DNA of 64,000 bases from assembly GCA_035222895.1 (NCBI GenBank), contig JAVYIG010006815.1, forward strand, positions 1-64,000, given 5' to 3'. Made by a program: the position numbers and the translations under genes. The notes beneath the pieces are model-generated. The model had not been told where the DNA came from. It ran no database searches and saw nothing but the letters and a program-made list of their open reading frames with translations. This stretch comes from Strongylocentrotus droebachiensis. Lineage: Eukaryota > Echinodermata > Echinoidea > Camarodonta > Strongylocentrotidae. Shown here piece by piece: positions 23,788 through 35,404 of the stretch (positions within the stretch are counted from its first letter, which is position 1; the number at the start of each line of letters is the position of its first letter).

Positions 23788-25418
23788 CTAGACATATAAT
23801 ACTTGTTTGGAACAAGTATAGGTGGGCTGGGAGGTGTTTCACAAAGATCCTAAGTAGAACTTAACACTAAGTTGGACTTAAAAAGTATGGACAGCCATTG
23901 AAGCCTTAAATTGAAATGTATTCAAAAGCAAAAATTGGAATATTTTAGACTTTTCATCAATTCCTCATCAAGAACATGAAATCTCCCATGATAATAGAAA
24001 ATATGAATGATTTGAATCAACATTTTATGCCTTCTGAAAAAAAAATTACAAAATATTTTCAAGGATGCTAATGGCTTCCCATGAATTTTAAGTCCAACTT
24101 AGAGATAAGTTCAACTTAGGATCTTTGTGAAACACCCCCCTGGTCAACTAACATTTGAGACAAAATAAAGCAAAAATAAGCGACATACTGCTTACAAATT
24201 CTTAAAAGACAATATCATGTAGATTCATAACGTGAACTAAATTCAACTTCTATCGGCATAACACGCAAATTATGAAGTTTTTGACATGAGGCCTTTAATC
24301 AAAATTTTCACTATGATGACGTCATCAAAATGAAAAATGATTATTACTGCGCTTGTAGAGAATTGTCTTAGCTACAACATATCGAAATTTTGAAGAAAAT
24401 TGATCAATATTTACAGAGATACAATCAATTTTACATAAATATGCTGACGTCATAATATGCAAATTCGTATTTTGAGTTCCAAGGCCATTGTGATGATGTC
24501 ACGATACACTTAATGGCCAAATGAGACATGGAATCATATTTCCGACTCATACTCTATCTAAATATGAAAAAAATTGAGGATCCCGGTGCATTCCAAAGAG
24601 CTATAACGGATTTTGTATAGGCATGTTTTTGCCCATATATGCTATGTATTAAAAGACCTCGCGCGCACTGACATTTATCTTGAATTTACGCTCATCTTGT
24701 TAATAATGGTCATAAAGAGATAAACATGGAATCAAATTCCTTGAAAAAATATGAGAAATATCATGAAAGAAAAAAAAAATGGCGATTCTATGTTTTTTAA
24801 TGGTGTTACGCGCGAAAACGCGCGCGCATGCTCGTACGCGCGATTTTTTATAAAATGCTTAAAATGACCTGAAACGTATGCAAAATAAATTTGAGACGAT
24901 TTTGAGCATTTAAAAATTTTGCGCGCGCATTGACGCGCGGACGCACGCGCACGCGCGCGTTTCTTGACCTGAAGTTGACCGGACTAATATTGACCTTGAT
25001 CTTGCAAAATATGAATAAGAAATTACTTTCCATTATGAAGATATGATCATAAGTTAAAATTCACAAAATGGCGCCTAGATGACGTAATCAGTCAAGGTCA
25101 AGGTTGAAAACGTTATTTTGATATCTATATATGCCTACACATATTTGTGCCAAATTTCAAGTTATTTGATTGAACCATTTTAAAGTTATCTTGCTAACAA
25201 AAAAGTGGGTCGAAATAAGAAAAATAAATAAATAATAATAAATAAATAATAATAAAGGCAATTTTAACAAAATTATAAGGTGGTCTGTATTAAATACAGC
25301 CCACCTGATAATAAAGGCAATTTTAACAAAATTATAAGGTGGTCTGTATTAAATACAGCCCACCTGAAAAATATAAGGTGGTCTGTATTAGATACAGCCC
25401 ACCTGATAAATAAATAAA
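23788..25418 (-). repeat. Helitron unit 9 with nested MITE and three 5' termini
   Basis: 1631 bp, lengthened by a 309-bp foldback element at 23831-24139 and by three terminal palindromes between about 25278 and 25405. Two of those three carry TTAAATACAG where the others read TTAGATACAG. Confidence 0.9.
23831..24139. mobile_element. Foldback MITE inserted in Helitron unit 9
   Basis: Interrupts the otherwise invariant GTGGGCTGGTCAACT. The ends are an inverted repeat of GGTGTTTCACAAAGATCC plus TAAG. CTGG flanks both sides (23827-23830 and 24140-24143), so the target duplication is 3-4 bp. No coding sequence. Its TTTCACAAAG terminal string resembles the TTCACAAAG at the ends of the element at 5646-5816. 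Confidence 0.88.
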
Positions 25419-26526
25419 CTAGACATATAATACTTGTTTGGAACAAGTATAGGTGGGCTGGTCAACTAACATTTGAGACAAAATAGAGCAAAAATAAGCG
25501 ACATACTGCTTACAAATTCTTAAAAGACAATATCATGGAGATTCATAACGTGAACTAAATTCACCTTCTATAGGCATAACACGCAAATTATGAAGTTTTT
25601 GACATGAGGCCTTTAATCAAAATTTTCACTATGATGACGTCATCAAAATGAAAAATGGTTATTACTGCGTTTGTAGAGAATTGTCTTAGCTACAACATAT
25701 CGAAATTTTGAAGAAAATCGATCAATATTTACAGAGATACAATCAATTTTACATAAATATGCTGACGTCATAATATGCAAATTCGTATTTTGAGTTCCAA
25801 GGCCATTGTGATGATGTCACGATACACTTAATGGCCACATGAGACATGGAATCATATTTCCGACTCATACTCTATCTTAATATGAAAAAAATTGAGGATC
25901 CCGGTGCATTCCAAAGAGCTATAACGGATTTTGTATAGGCATGTTTTTGCCCATATATGCTATGTATTAAAAGTGAATTTACGCTCATCTTGTTAATAAT
26001 GGTCATAAAGAGATAAACATGGAATCGAATTCCTTGAAAAAATATGAGAAATATCATGAAAGAAAAAAAAATGGCGATTCTATGTTTTTTAATGGTGTTA
26101 CGCGCGAAAACGCGCGCGCATGCTCGTACGCGCGATTTTTTATAAAATGCCTAAAATGACCTGAAACGTATGCAAAAAAAATTTGAGATGATTTTGAGCA
26201 TTTAAAAATTTTGCGCGCGCATTGACGCGCGGACGTACGCACACGTGCGCGTTTTTTGACCTGAAATTGACCGGACTGATATTGACCTTGATCGTGATAA
26301 ATATGAATGAGAAATAACTTACCGTTATGAAATTATGATCATAAGTAAATTTTCAGAAAATTTCACAAAATGGCGCCTAGATGACGTCATCAGTCAAGGT
26401 CAAGGTTGAAAACCTTACTTTGTTTTGTCCATATGGCTATACATATGTGTGCTAAATATCAAATCATTTGATTGAGCCATTTTCAACTTATCTTGCTAAC
26501 AAAAAAGTGGGTCGAAATAAGAAAAA

Positions 26527-26558
<32 letters not shown>

Positions 26559-26956
26559 AATAAAGGCAATTTTAACAAAAATATAAGGTGGTCTGTATTA
26601 GATACAGCCCACCTGATAAATAATAATAAAGGCAATTTTAACAAAAATATAAGGTGGTCTGTATTAGATACAGCCCACCTGATAAATAATAAAGGCAATT
26701 TTAACAAAAATATAAGGTGGTCTGTATTAGATACAGCCCACCTGATAAATAATAAAGAATAAATAAAGGCGATTTTAACAAAAATATAAGGTGGTCTGTA
26801 TTAGATACAGCCCACCTGATAAATAATAAAGGCAATTTCAACAAAAATATAAGGTGGTCTGTATTAGATACAGCCCACCTGATAAATAAATAATAAATAA
26901 TAAAGGCAATTTTAACAAAAATATAAGGTGGTCTGTATTAGATACAGCCCACCTGA
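25419..26956 (-). repeat. Helitron unit 10 with six 5' termini
   Basis: 1538 bp. A short internal deletion removes the CGCGCGCAC block near 25973. The right edge holds six copies of the 5'-terminal palindrome separated by AATA-rich spacers and AAAGGCAATTTTAACAAAA. The last ends in CCCACCTGA at 26956, the outer terminus of the insertion. Confidence 0.9.
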
Positions 26957-27388
26957 TTAAGTCAGCTTGAACAGGATAACCTATGAAAGCTCGATAGCTT
27001 ATTTCCAGTGGGGTCCCTGACATACAGTATGTACAAAATTAATGAGTGAAAATATTAATATTTACAGACAGATGAGATAAAAAAAAATTATTGAAGATAA
27101 TAATGATGACAATAATAATAACAACATTAAACTGATGATAAAAATGATAATAAGTACAAGAAGAAAAAGAAGAAGGAGAAAAGAAAAGAGGAGGAGGAAG
27201 AAGAAGAGGAAAATAGTGATAAATATGTTGAATTTCTATAACGTACACAAATATAAGTATATATACAAAATTAAGAAGTATGAACCGGCAGAAGAAAAAA
27301 AAATGTATTCAGGCTATTTCAATCATATAACATGTCAGTCACTTCTCTCCTCTGACTATCAAGTTGAAGGTATTTCTTTAATTTTCGC
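26957..27388 (-). pseudogene. LINE 3' fragment, copy 1, right piece
   Basis: Resumes the LINE interrupted at 14501: TTAAGTCAGCTTGAACAGG continues as in 32680 onward, through CTTATTTCCAGTGGGGTCCC and the GAAGAAGG-rich 3' region. Near 27330-27388 the minus strand encodes a degraded match to the end of a reverse-transcriptase ORF, with LQLDSQRRE resembling FESQRRSKR of copy 2. 5'-truncated and frameshifted, so dead. Confidence 0.7.
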
Positions 27389-27389
27389 T

Positions 27390-28780
27390 TAAAATGATCA
27401 CTTTTATGAAAATAATGCACTCTGCTCTTGCAAATGTTAAGTGGTAATTGGTTATCCAAGGCTACTTCCCTTCGAAGCTGTTGTTACGAAAGGCCTATGA
27501 TATAATGATTGGTTTTGTTTTTATGTTTATAAATTCACATTAATTCTATTTGTATTCACTTTACCTCGCAAAGTTGTCGTTTTCAACCATTTATGAATTT
27601 TAAAGATCAACGGAAGCAAACGTAATCGCCCCCCAAAATGAAATAATTGAAGTCTATTTAATCATAACATTTCATTTTTTGTTCCAAAAAAAACGATGCA
27701 TGCATAGTGAAATGATACTGAATGTAATTCTACATGAAATGTCTACTGGCAAACAAAATAAGAGAAGTGAAAACGTAAGTCTGGTAACTTACTGGTAAAA
27801 TGAAGATTGTTATCAACAACAAAATATATCCCTCATGATAGAACTTATAAACCTACAAAGGGAGCGTATATACATGAAAAAGAAGGGCAAACAAAAGATT
27901 GAACAATTAGGAAAATGTACATGTATGACCAAAATTTTACAAGCGGATGTGCGTACCCAACATCCAGTCCAGATTCACATTTAAACAGATATACCTCCGT
28001 AATTATGCTTACTAAATTGCATGCGAAGCACAAGGCTTGCTGGCTAAAGGTATAGAAATTGAGAAATCTAAATCTCGAAAAGAATGTCTTTCTTATAACG
28101 GTGTGCTGATTTGCAGGGAGAATGCATCACTGGAACGCCAGATAGCTAATTACGGCTGACATGATGATTGATTTCCAAACACAGAGATTTACTCTAGCCG
28201 GGTGTTCGTGCGTTTGGCATTTACAGAGGTAGACCAATCGATCGGCACTGACTCACATATCCAATAATAAACAAACATAGTCGAACGATTGCAATCAGGG
28301 CTGAAAACAAAGTTTAGGTAGACAAGAAATTACTCAGGAATTGATTTCTAGAGAAAATCAGAGACGGATCCGTATGGATTGACCGGGGGTCGCCCCCTCC
28401 CCTCCCCTTCACATGATTCAATTTGACGTACTTAAAGTAGACCCGAAGTACACAACAAATATAATGACAATGTGCCCCCCCCCCCGCCTATTGTGCCTCC
28501 GACAGCTAGTTTGGTCTATAAACAAAGCCCGTCAAATACTAAAAATGATAATAACAAATAGGTAATTTACTAATAATTTGTAATTTTTTAATTAATGTTA
28601 TTGTGATATATTTTACTGAATTTTTCACAGCTCGAGGCTCTGTCAGAAATAGTTTCATCCACAAAATTCGATGTGAGTACTTGAGCTGCTCATCTTTTAG
28701 CCGATCATTACATCTAAATATCTGGCAATGGGGATGAAATGTTACTATTTTTATTGGCCCTCGGAGAAACATGGGGGCAT
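27390..28780. other. Non-coding stretch
   Basis: AT-rich, with short C runs near 28475-28486. No gene, RNA or repeat pair recognised. Confidence 0.4.
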
Positions 28781-28835
28781 TTTGATCATTTCAGAAATTG
28801 TCGAGTCTGTTTGTTTTTCACCACATAAATTTTGA

Positions 28836-28876
28836 GCTGTCTGCCAAGAATCGTAAGACCCCGAATAAGGTCAAAG
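28836..28876 (+). repeat. Short dispersed repeat, copy 1
   Basis: GTCTGCCAAGAATCGTA and the following CCCCGAATAAGGTC recur inverted at 38396-38437. Fragment of an unidentified element. A nearby CAATGGCGTAGCCCTGG (28948) resembles hAT-type ends but has no partner. Confidence 0.6.
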
Positions 28877-28979
28877 CGGGAATTCGGAGGAACATGTACA
28901 TCATCACGTATTCCAGGGGAAAGGTTTGTGCAGCTTTCCTTTGCGTCAATGGCGTAGCCCTGGTGTGCAAGGAATATAC

Positions 28980-29070
28980 CCCCCCCCCCCCTCTCCCTGC
29001 CCAGGTAATCGGATGGAGGAAGGAGAGAGAGAGAGACAGAGACATAGACAGAAAGAGAGAGAGAGGGGGT
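28980..29070. repeat. C run and (GA)n microsatellite
   Basis: A C-rich run at 28980-28993 is followed by GAGAGAGA/GACAGA tracts at 29015-29068. Overlapping frames on both strands are low complexity. Confidence 0.9.
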
Positions 29071-29074
29071 GACA

Positions 29075-30496
29075 CCGCGTGAAACAGCAGATGAGCCCCT
29101 TTTCAAACCCTTCCGACAGCATTGCTGTCTTGTACTTCATTCCCATACATCCACTAATGCTGTGGTCCCAAATGACATGCTTGCCTGCATGTCTTTGCCA
29201 ACGGAAAGGCGCAGTTATAATTGTCAAATTGTATAAACATACGCTTTGATTCAATGTAATACAATTTATTGTGTTTGCCCGAGTTTTATTTTTTTATAAG
29301 TACTAGGCTATTTTCATCGGAACATATTTTTGGGGGAAAGCTGCAAAGTTCAATCTTTATTCCCACCGGAGAAAAGTAATACGTCGAGATTGCAATTATT
29401 TATCAACTGGTACTTTGTGGAATGCATTACAAAATTGGTGTATTCGGCTGATGCATTTAGGTGTCAAAGTCCAACAGCATTTTCATCGCTCTCCCACCTT
29501 TTTAAGGAAAGAGAATGAGGAACATCCCTGCATTGATGTAGAACAATTCATGAGACTATTACGTAAAATGTCTGTCCCTTGATGATCAGGGCAGGTTTTA
29601 GATTTGATGTGACTCCGCTATTATTTTCAATCAACCCAGTTACATTTTTAGACAGACAATCAATACGAAGAGATTAACTTGGTTTCAATTTAATGTATCT
29701 CGCTGAAATGTTGCGGTATTTTTCCCTGTGAAATAAAGAGACACGGCATTCAATCACCACACTTTTGATTTCCCAAAATGGATTTTAAGATCGTTTTTTC
29801 ATCGTACTAAGAATTCCGGCTGAACATTTTTTATATTTCCTGATGGTTTATGTGGGCTAATATCGGTTCATTCGCCGCCGGCTGCACCCCTCTTCTTCCT
29901 TCCTCGTAAGCTAATTTGCAAGAAGGATCATTCACTCAACACTTACTATGAGCCAATTGATTGTTTGAATTGTAAGAATTCGTGATTGTATTAAAAGCAG
30001 CCAAACATACAACAAATAATGACGGCTGCAATAAAAACGTAAACCTAAATTTCTAAGCGCTTTAAAGATTTATTTATTTGTTTATATTTTTATTTCTATA
30101 CACTTTTGTTTAAATATTTTTTTGCCAGTGTTCGAGCGACGTACATTTCATTCAAACCAAACACTAATAGCCATCGCACCCCTGCGTCAAAGGGGTTGCA
30201 TCTGTGTCTCGAGATTGTGTCTTCGTCACATAATGTTCATTCGTACTGCTTGAATGTAGTTGAACGACAGTTTGGTCACAATTAAGAGGGGTCATTTCAG
30301 TTGCATCGTGCGTTATGGTTTACGCGTAAGGAGGCATTAAACGTATGCCAAAGATTAACGCAACGGTGACTCGAGCTGTTTATTGTGCATTCATTTTTGG
30401 TACGATATCTCTCGCACAGCGAGTCAAGACTGCGCTTCTCACTGACGCAGTCCTAAGTCAGCAAATGATCACCCGTGTTGAAAGGGCATAATGAAG
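29075..30496. other. Non-coding stretch
   Basis: No gene supported. An AAGCGCTTTAAAG string at 30055 may be a scrap of the repeat at 2389-2525. T-rich and A-rich runs are scattered. Confidence 0.4.
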
Positions 30497-30740
30497 CAAT
30501 AGACCGGTTTACTAACATATTCAAATTGACGGATGTTTCTTTTCTGGGGACCTAGTGACGATTTATTCCACAAACCTGTTATTGATGAATGAAATACAAT
30601 GCTCGAAATCCAGTCTGCATCTATTACTTGTTGCTATGTTGGGCAAGCCTCAGATAAGCTTTCAGGTAGTAAAGAACAACCTTTGTTTTTAAAAAAAAGT
30701 ATGCGAACAAAAATTTAAATGTGTGTAAACCGCTTTATTG
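30497..30740 (+). mobile_element. Foldback MITE family F1, copy A
   Basis: Ends form an imperfect inverted repeat: CAATAGACCGGTTTACTAAC at left and the reverse complement of CAATAAAGCGGTTTACACAC at right. An inverted relative of the whole element lies at 36297-36530. Shared interior blocks are GGGGACCTAGTGACG, CTATGTTGGGCAAGCCTC-like and CAACCTTTGTTT. No target duplication could be fixed and no coding sequence is present. Confidence 0.75.
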
Positions 30741-31471
30741 TACCGCGACCCTGGGTACGCTGATGCCAAACATTCGGCAGACATTTCGTTTTATTCGTCA
30801 GTCTCCAAATCGTCTGTGCCAAAATCGTCAGTGCAAATTCACCAGTTAAATAAGCTAAATGGTACAAAATGGTGTTTGGAAAATGTGTATCAAGGAGATT
30901 TCATAATTATAACATTCCTCTCGGGTTGAAAGAATGTATCAAGCCGCCTTCATGACTAAATTGTAATTGTTTCCTGGTGTTTCTGGCACGTATTGCAGTC
31001 ATCAATATCAACAGCGAAGGGCAATAAAAACGTACATGTACTTACATGTATGTTGAGTACATTCCTAATGCGTATTATAATCAGCATTTAATTATTGTTA
31101 ATATATGCTGTTTTCTCCGATGTGTACACAGCGACAACTGTGTGTCACATACACGAGCAATGTAACATACCACTTTTGTAATGTAATCAATGTAATGCAC
31201 AAATCTTTGTTACGTGCCACGTTATGAATTATTCCATCCACCTGTTACAAATGATTGTATTTCAATAGTCAGGATGCGATTTGCATACAATAATTGCTGC
31301 TGGGTAGGACACACATTTCGGCTTTTCCTATCTAACAATACGGAATTTGTCCTTTAAAAAGATTTGTTAGATTTCATTACATTACGAAAATGGTCTTTTA
31401 ACAATTACCTTTCAGCTTCAAGCATTCACCGGACGTAAAATGTGACCACTCTCATACGAAGCTGCATAACA
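30741..31471. other. Non-coding stretch
   Basis: No gene supported. The 63-codon frame at 30738-30929 has no recognisable domain. Several TACATGTA strings near 31035. Confidence 0.4.
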
Positions 31472-31494
31472 TACAGTACACGCCGAAGATCTCC

Positions 31495-31765
31495 GCAACA
31501 CGATTTACACGATTCAAAATTTACACGATTCGTATGCTCGCGGGAATCGTGTAACCATTTATTTTACACGATTCGTCTTTTGCCAATTAAGCGAAATTTG
31601 AATCGTGTAAATGTGTAATCGTGTAAAATTACACGATTCCTCAATTCAGATCGAATCGTGTAATCGTGTAATCTGCATGCCGAAAATCTCCGCAACACGA
31701 TTACACGATTCAAAATTTACACGATTCGATTGCTCGCTGGAATTGTGTTACAATTTATTTTCAGT
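31495..31765. repeat. ACACGATT / AATCGTGT cluster, left
   Basis: At least ten ACACGATT or AATCGTGT octamers in both orientations, able to form many alternative hairpins. A second terminal-like string, GCCGAAAATCTCCGCAACAC, sits at about 31679. Confidence 0.88.
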
Positions 31766-32329
31766 GGTGATGATGAGCAGATTACGATGTCTTGTTCAGT
31801 AGAAGCAGGAATAACCAACAGCTGAGAGGGGGTAGGGTTGAACGAAGACAACGGGGACGAGGGGGAGAGCGAAGATTACGCATTTTAGTTGCGGTGTGTG
31901 TCTCTAGTTTAATTTTAGAATGTTTGAAAATAAAAAATCAGTTCACTTCCCGAAAAGCACTGTCGGATTTAATCCTCGGTGAGAAAAAAGAAAGAAAAAA
32001 AGTGATGAACGACAAAGGAAGGGGTGGGGGTATTCCTTAGTTGTAAATAAATAAAACAAAATATTAGAAAACTTAAAGGAGGGCTAACATAACTAAGTCT
32101 GGTGTGATACTTTTACAATACAAGGCAATACCAATTGAAATATGTTCACCAGCTCATTCGTTACATTAATGTCGTTATACTATGTATTTTATTCCGTCAT
32201 TATCCATGAGAGTGCGAGGGGCGTCATTTTCCCCCGCGAGAGTTCCTGGCCTTGGCTGATATGTTTTACGTCATTGGCAGCTTGAAAAAGGTCACAAACA
32301 ATTACATTTTGATTACTTATTGCTTTTTT

Positions 32330-32535
32330 GACTTTCCTCATTTTTGTAAATTATCTTTTACAACATTGCATTCAGCTACATGTATGAAGAGCCACGGTCA
32401 AGGATTAATGGCACACTTCCTGTCACATACAAAGGAAGCTTTATGTAGCCTGTCATTTGACCCTCGCCGGGGACAAAGGACGTTGCCCTAACTACAGGTA
32501 GTGTTGTAGATCCTTACATAAAACCTATTGTTCAG
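32330..32535 (+). repeat. ~200-bp repeat, copy 1 of a pair
   Basis: ACAACATTGCATTCAGCT, ACGGTCAAGGATTAATGGCA and ACCTATTGTTCAGGGGG recur in order at 34700-34870. Shared content is colinear with several small indels. Class unknown. Confidence 0.75.
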
Positions 32536-32635
32536 GGGGTCATATGTTTAATGGGATAAAAGTAACAAGGGGCAAATGTATCAGCGGCTCCCACCCTTAT
32601 AGTAGAAACGCGCTATGCGTATACGCACTGCACAG

Positions 32636-33292
32636 CTTCCAACATACAACAATTAATATACAAGAATAACAGGTCAAAATTAAGTCAGCTTGAACAGGAT
32701 AACCCACGAAAGCTCAAGAGCTTATTTCCAATGGGGTCCCCGACAGATATTTACACAATTAATAAGTTAAAATAGTAATATTTAGAGACAGATAAGAAAG
32801 AGAAAATCAAACTTATTAATGATAATAACAACATTGAACTGATGATAGAAATGATAATAAGTACAAGAAGAAAATAAGAAGGAGAAGAAGAAAAAGAGGA
32901 GGAGCTAGGAAAAAAAACACAAGTATGTACAAAATGAAAAGGTATGAACCCGCAGAAGAATACAAATTTCAATCATATAATATGTCATTCGCTTCGATCT
33001 TCTCTGACTCTCAAAATAAGCAAAGTTTTCTATTTCCTTTATATCATTAGGAAGGGAATTCAAAATTGTGTATGCCATCGTAATAAAACGAACTACCAAT
33101 ACTAATTACTCTTTCTGGCAGGTTAAAGTTGAATCGGCTATTCCTTGTATTATAATCATGTGAGTCAGTAACAAGATCGAAGTTGGAAGGAATATAATGA
33201 TTCGACCTAGTATGATATATGTTATGCAAGTTATGCAATACGAGTTCAAGACATCGGGTTTTTAGCACGGGAGTAAAATCTTCAATTACCTA
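32636..33292 (-). pseudogene. 5'-truncated LINE (reverse transcriptase C-terminus and 3' UTR), copy 2
   Basis: On the minus strand, 33268-33085 encodes text typical of the tail of a non-LTR retrotransposon polymerase, including the motif HDYNTRNSRFNFNLP. After a frameshift near 33085-33099 it continues as ILNSLPNDIKEIENFAYF, the usual WNSLPxxIK-type block. A 3' UTR of about 350 bp follows to 32636. Truncation and frameshift mark it as dead. It preserves the empty version (AAAA/TTAAG at 32679/32680) of the site that the Helitron array occupies in copy 1. RT clade is not resolved. Confidence 0.8.
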
Positions 33293-34283
33293 AAAAGAAA
33301 TAATTAAAAAAAAAAAAAAAATCTGGACAAATATGTGCTTGTGCAATCACTGTCATTTTTATATTGTCAAAAAATAAGATTTTAGGCTCTGTATTAGGCG
33401 AAGTTTCAAGGACGAAATTTAATGCTAGGATACAAAAAAAAAAGTATGGCCGCCCTCCTAGGGGGCAAATGTAACAACGTTATAACTAGTATAATTCTCC
33501 CCACGTAACTGGAAAAAATATAATGTAGATGAGTCAAGCATATGTCATAGACATTATTATTTTTTTATTTTTTTTATTGGGGTTCTTTAAAATATTGTTT
33601 AATTGATGAAAATCTATCCAGCGCATAATCTTTGGGGAAAAAAAAGAAGAAAACAAATCTATTTTTCTGAGGGATATATGATTTGTAGGTACAACTGTAT
33701 TTGGTTAGGATTGCCCCATAGGTGTGTTACAATTGCCTCGTGTTAATATGGGGCAATTGTAACACTTGACTACCGGTATTGATATGATAATGGCTTGATA
33801 ATAACTTGTTTCACTTGACTCAAACCTAGTCATATTTCAAGCCAAGAAATGCATCTTTCATTTCATATACCTTTAAGTAAGTAGCCTATATAACTATAAT
33901 AAAATTGAAATGTCAGAATTTTCTTTCAGAATTGGAAAAAGGTGTTACAGTAATATTGTCCCCGGTCTCCCCTAAGGATCTAAGCCACTGGCTACACCAC
34001 AGGGGTGAGGAAGGGGGGGGGGGGGGCCCAATTCATGAACAAATATTCAGCGGCGCATAAGTGTGTGGGGGTGGGGTTAGTGAGCACTATTTTTGTTTTA
34101 CTCAACAACCCCCCCCCCCCCCTTGAGCAAAACATAAAAAGGTAAAATTGTGGTAATCTTTTTTAAGACTTTTTTTCCCAGGGGTGGGGGCCCGTCTTTT
34201 TTTCCTTTTTTTTTAGATGTAAAATTTACGGTGCAAGCCGACAATGACTAGAAAAAGTGAGTGGCCAACTGTCTTTGTGTTAC
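33293..34283. other. Non-coding stretch with GGGGCAATTGTAACA-type strings
   Basis: A run of A at 33305-33320, G and C homopolymers near 34013-34026 and 34109-34123, and recurring GGGGCAAATGTAACA / GGGGCAATTGTAACA strings (33465, 33752, with a related one at 32570). No gene. Confidence 0.5.
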
Positions 34284-35395
34284 ATTTAGCTAGCGGTACA
34301 GTGCCCCCCCCCCCCCACAATTTTTCAAGTACCCCAAAAGTGCTTCGTTTTACATAGAAAAAGTGCCCTTTCAACCTTGTAAGAAGTGCCCCTTTGTAAA
34401 TAGGAAAAATCCCCCTTTGACTTTGACGAGTTCTCCTATTAATTTGTAAAAAGTGCCCCTTCCCCTTTTATGTCAAGATCATTATTATTTTGGCTTTTCA
34501 AGTACCCCAAAAGTGCTTCGTTTTACATAGAAAAAGTGCCCTTTCAACCTTGTAAGAAGTGCCCCTTTGTAAATAGGAAAAATCCCCCTTTGACTTTGAC
34601 GAGTTCTCCTATTAATTTGTAAAAAGTGCCCCTTCCCCTTTTATGTCAAGATCATTATTATTTTGGCTTTCCATTTTTTGGCTTTCCTCTTTTTCGTAAA
34701 TTACATTTAACAACATTGCATTCAGCTCTAGTATGAAGAACTACGGTCAAGACTTAATAGCACACTTCTGTCACATACAAAAGAATGTGGCCTGACATTG
34801 ACCCTCGACGGGGGCGTTGTCCTAGCTACAGACAGAGATGCTTACATAATACCTATTGTTCAGGGGGACCCCCTTTTGAACATAGGATTTCCTGAACAAT
34901 AGGTATTACGTTCGGATCTAAGCCACTGGCTACACAGTACAGGAAGCAGTAGCAAGACGAGAATGAATATAATAAGTGAATGGCCAACTGGCTTTGCGTT
35001 ACGTTTAGCTAGCGGTACAGTGCCCCCCCCCCACTTTTTCAAGAATCCCCAAAGTGCCCCTTTATACGTAGGAAAAGTCCCCATTTTACTTTGACAAGTG
35101 CCCGTATTCATTTGTAAAAGTGCTCCTTCCCCTTTTCAACTATGAAAAGTGCCCCTTTCATTTGGACCCTTTTATTTATTTATTTTTTGACACGCGCCCC
35201 TTTTTCTTCGACGAGTTCCTATTTTCCTTTACAATAAGTGTCCATTTTCAATTCTCATAAGTGTCCTTTATAATATCAATTAAGTATTATCCCTCTTTAG
35301 GTACGAGAAGTGCCCCTCTTCACTTTTGTTAAATGCCCCCATCAACTCCGATTAATGCCCCTATTAAAATCTGATCAGTGCCCCTTTTCTTTCAA
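34284..35395. repeat. Degenerate GTGCCCC minisatellite
   Basis: AAGTGCCCCTTT, AAGTGCCC, AAATCCCCCTTT and similar phrases recur every 20-50 bases with TTTGACTTTGAC-like spacers. Within it, a 173-bp unit is duplicated in tandem (34322-34494 and 34495-34667) with near identity. The array is interrupted by the second copy of the ~200-bp repeat at 34700-34870. Confidence 0.85.
34700..34870 (+). repeat. ~200-bp repeat, copy 2 of a pair
   Basis: Colinear with 32330-32535, including ACCTATTGTTCAGGGGG at the right end. A reverse-complement of the last part follows at once (34881-34910, CCTGAACAATAGGTATTACG), giving a local palindrome. Confidence 0.78.
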
Positions 35396-35404
35396 CTAAT
35401 GTTT

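Larger units (their letters stand above)
14502..26956 (-). mobile_element. Ten-unit tandem array of a non-autonomous Helitron
   Basis: On the minus strand the insertion begins TC (26956-26955) and ends CTAG (14505-14502). It is followed by T and lies exactly between A and T. The LINE copy at 32679/32680 shows the same site unfilled. CTAG unit starts lie at 14502, 15640, 16695, 17830, 18970, 20109, 21435, 22571, 23788 and 25419, mostly 1.14 kb apart. Just inside each CTAG is a perfect 8-bp stem (ATACTTGT/ACAAGTAT, 5-base loop) with a 7-base spacer, as in Helitron 3' ends. No Rep or helicase frame exists, so replication proteins must come from elsewhere. The short frames seen are chance readings. 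Confidence 0.92.

Noticed and set aside
14502..26956. CRISPR array or centromeric satellite as an explanation of the repeats
   Set aside because: Units are over 1 kb with no spacers. Precise TC/CTAG ends at an A/T site and an empty-site match identify a Helitron insertion.
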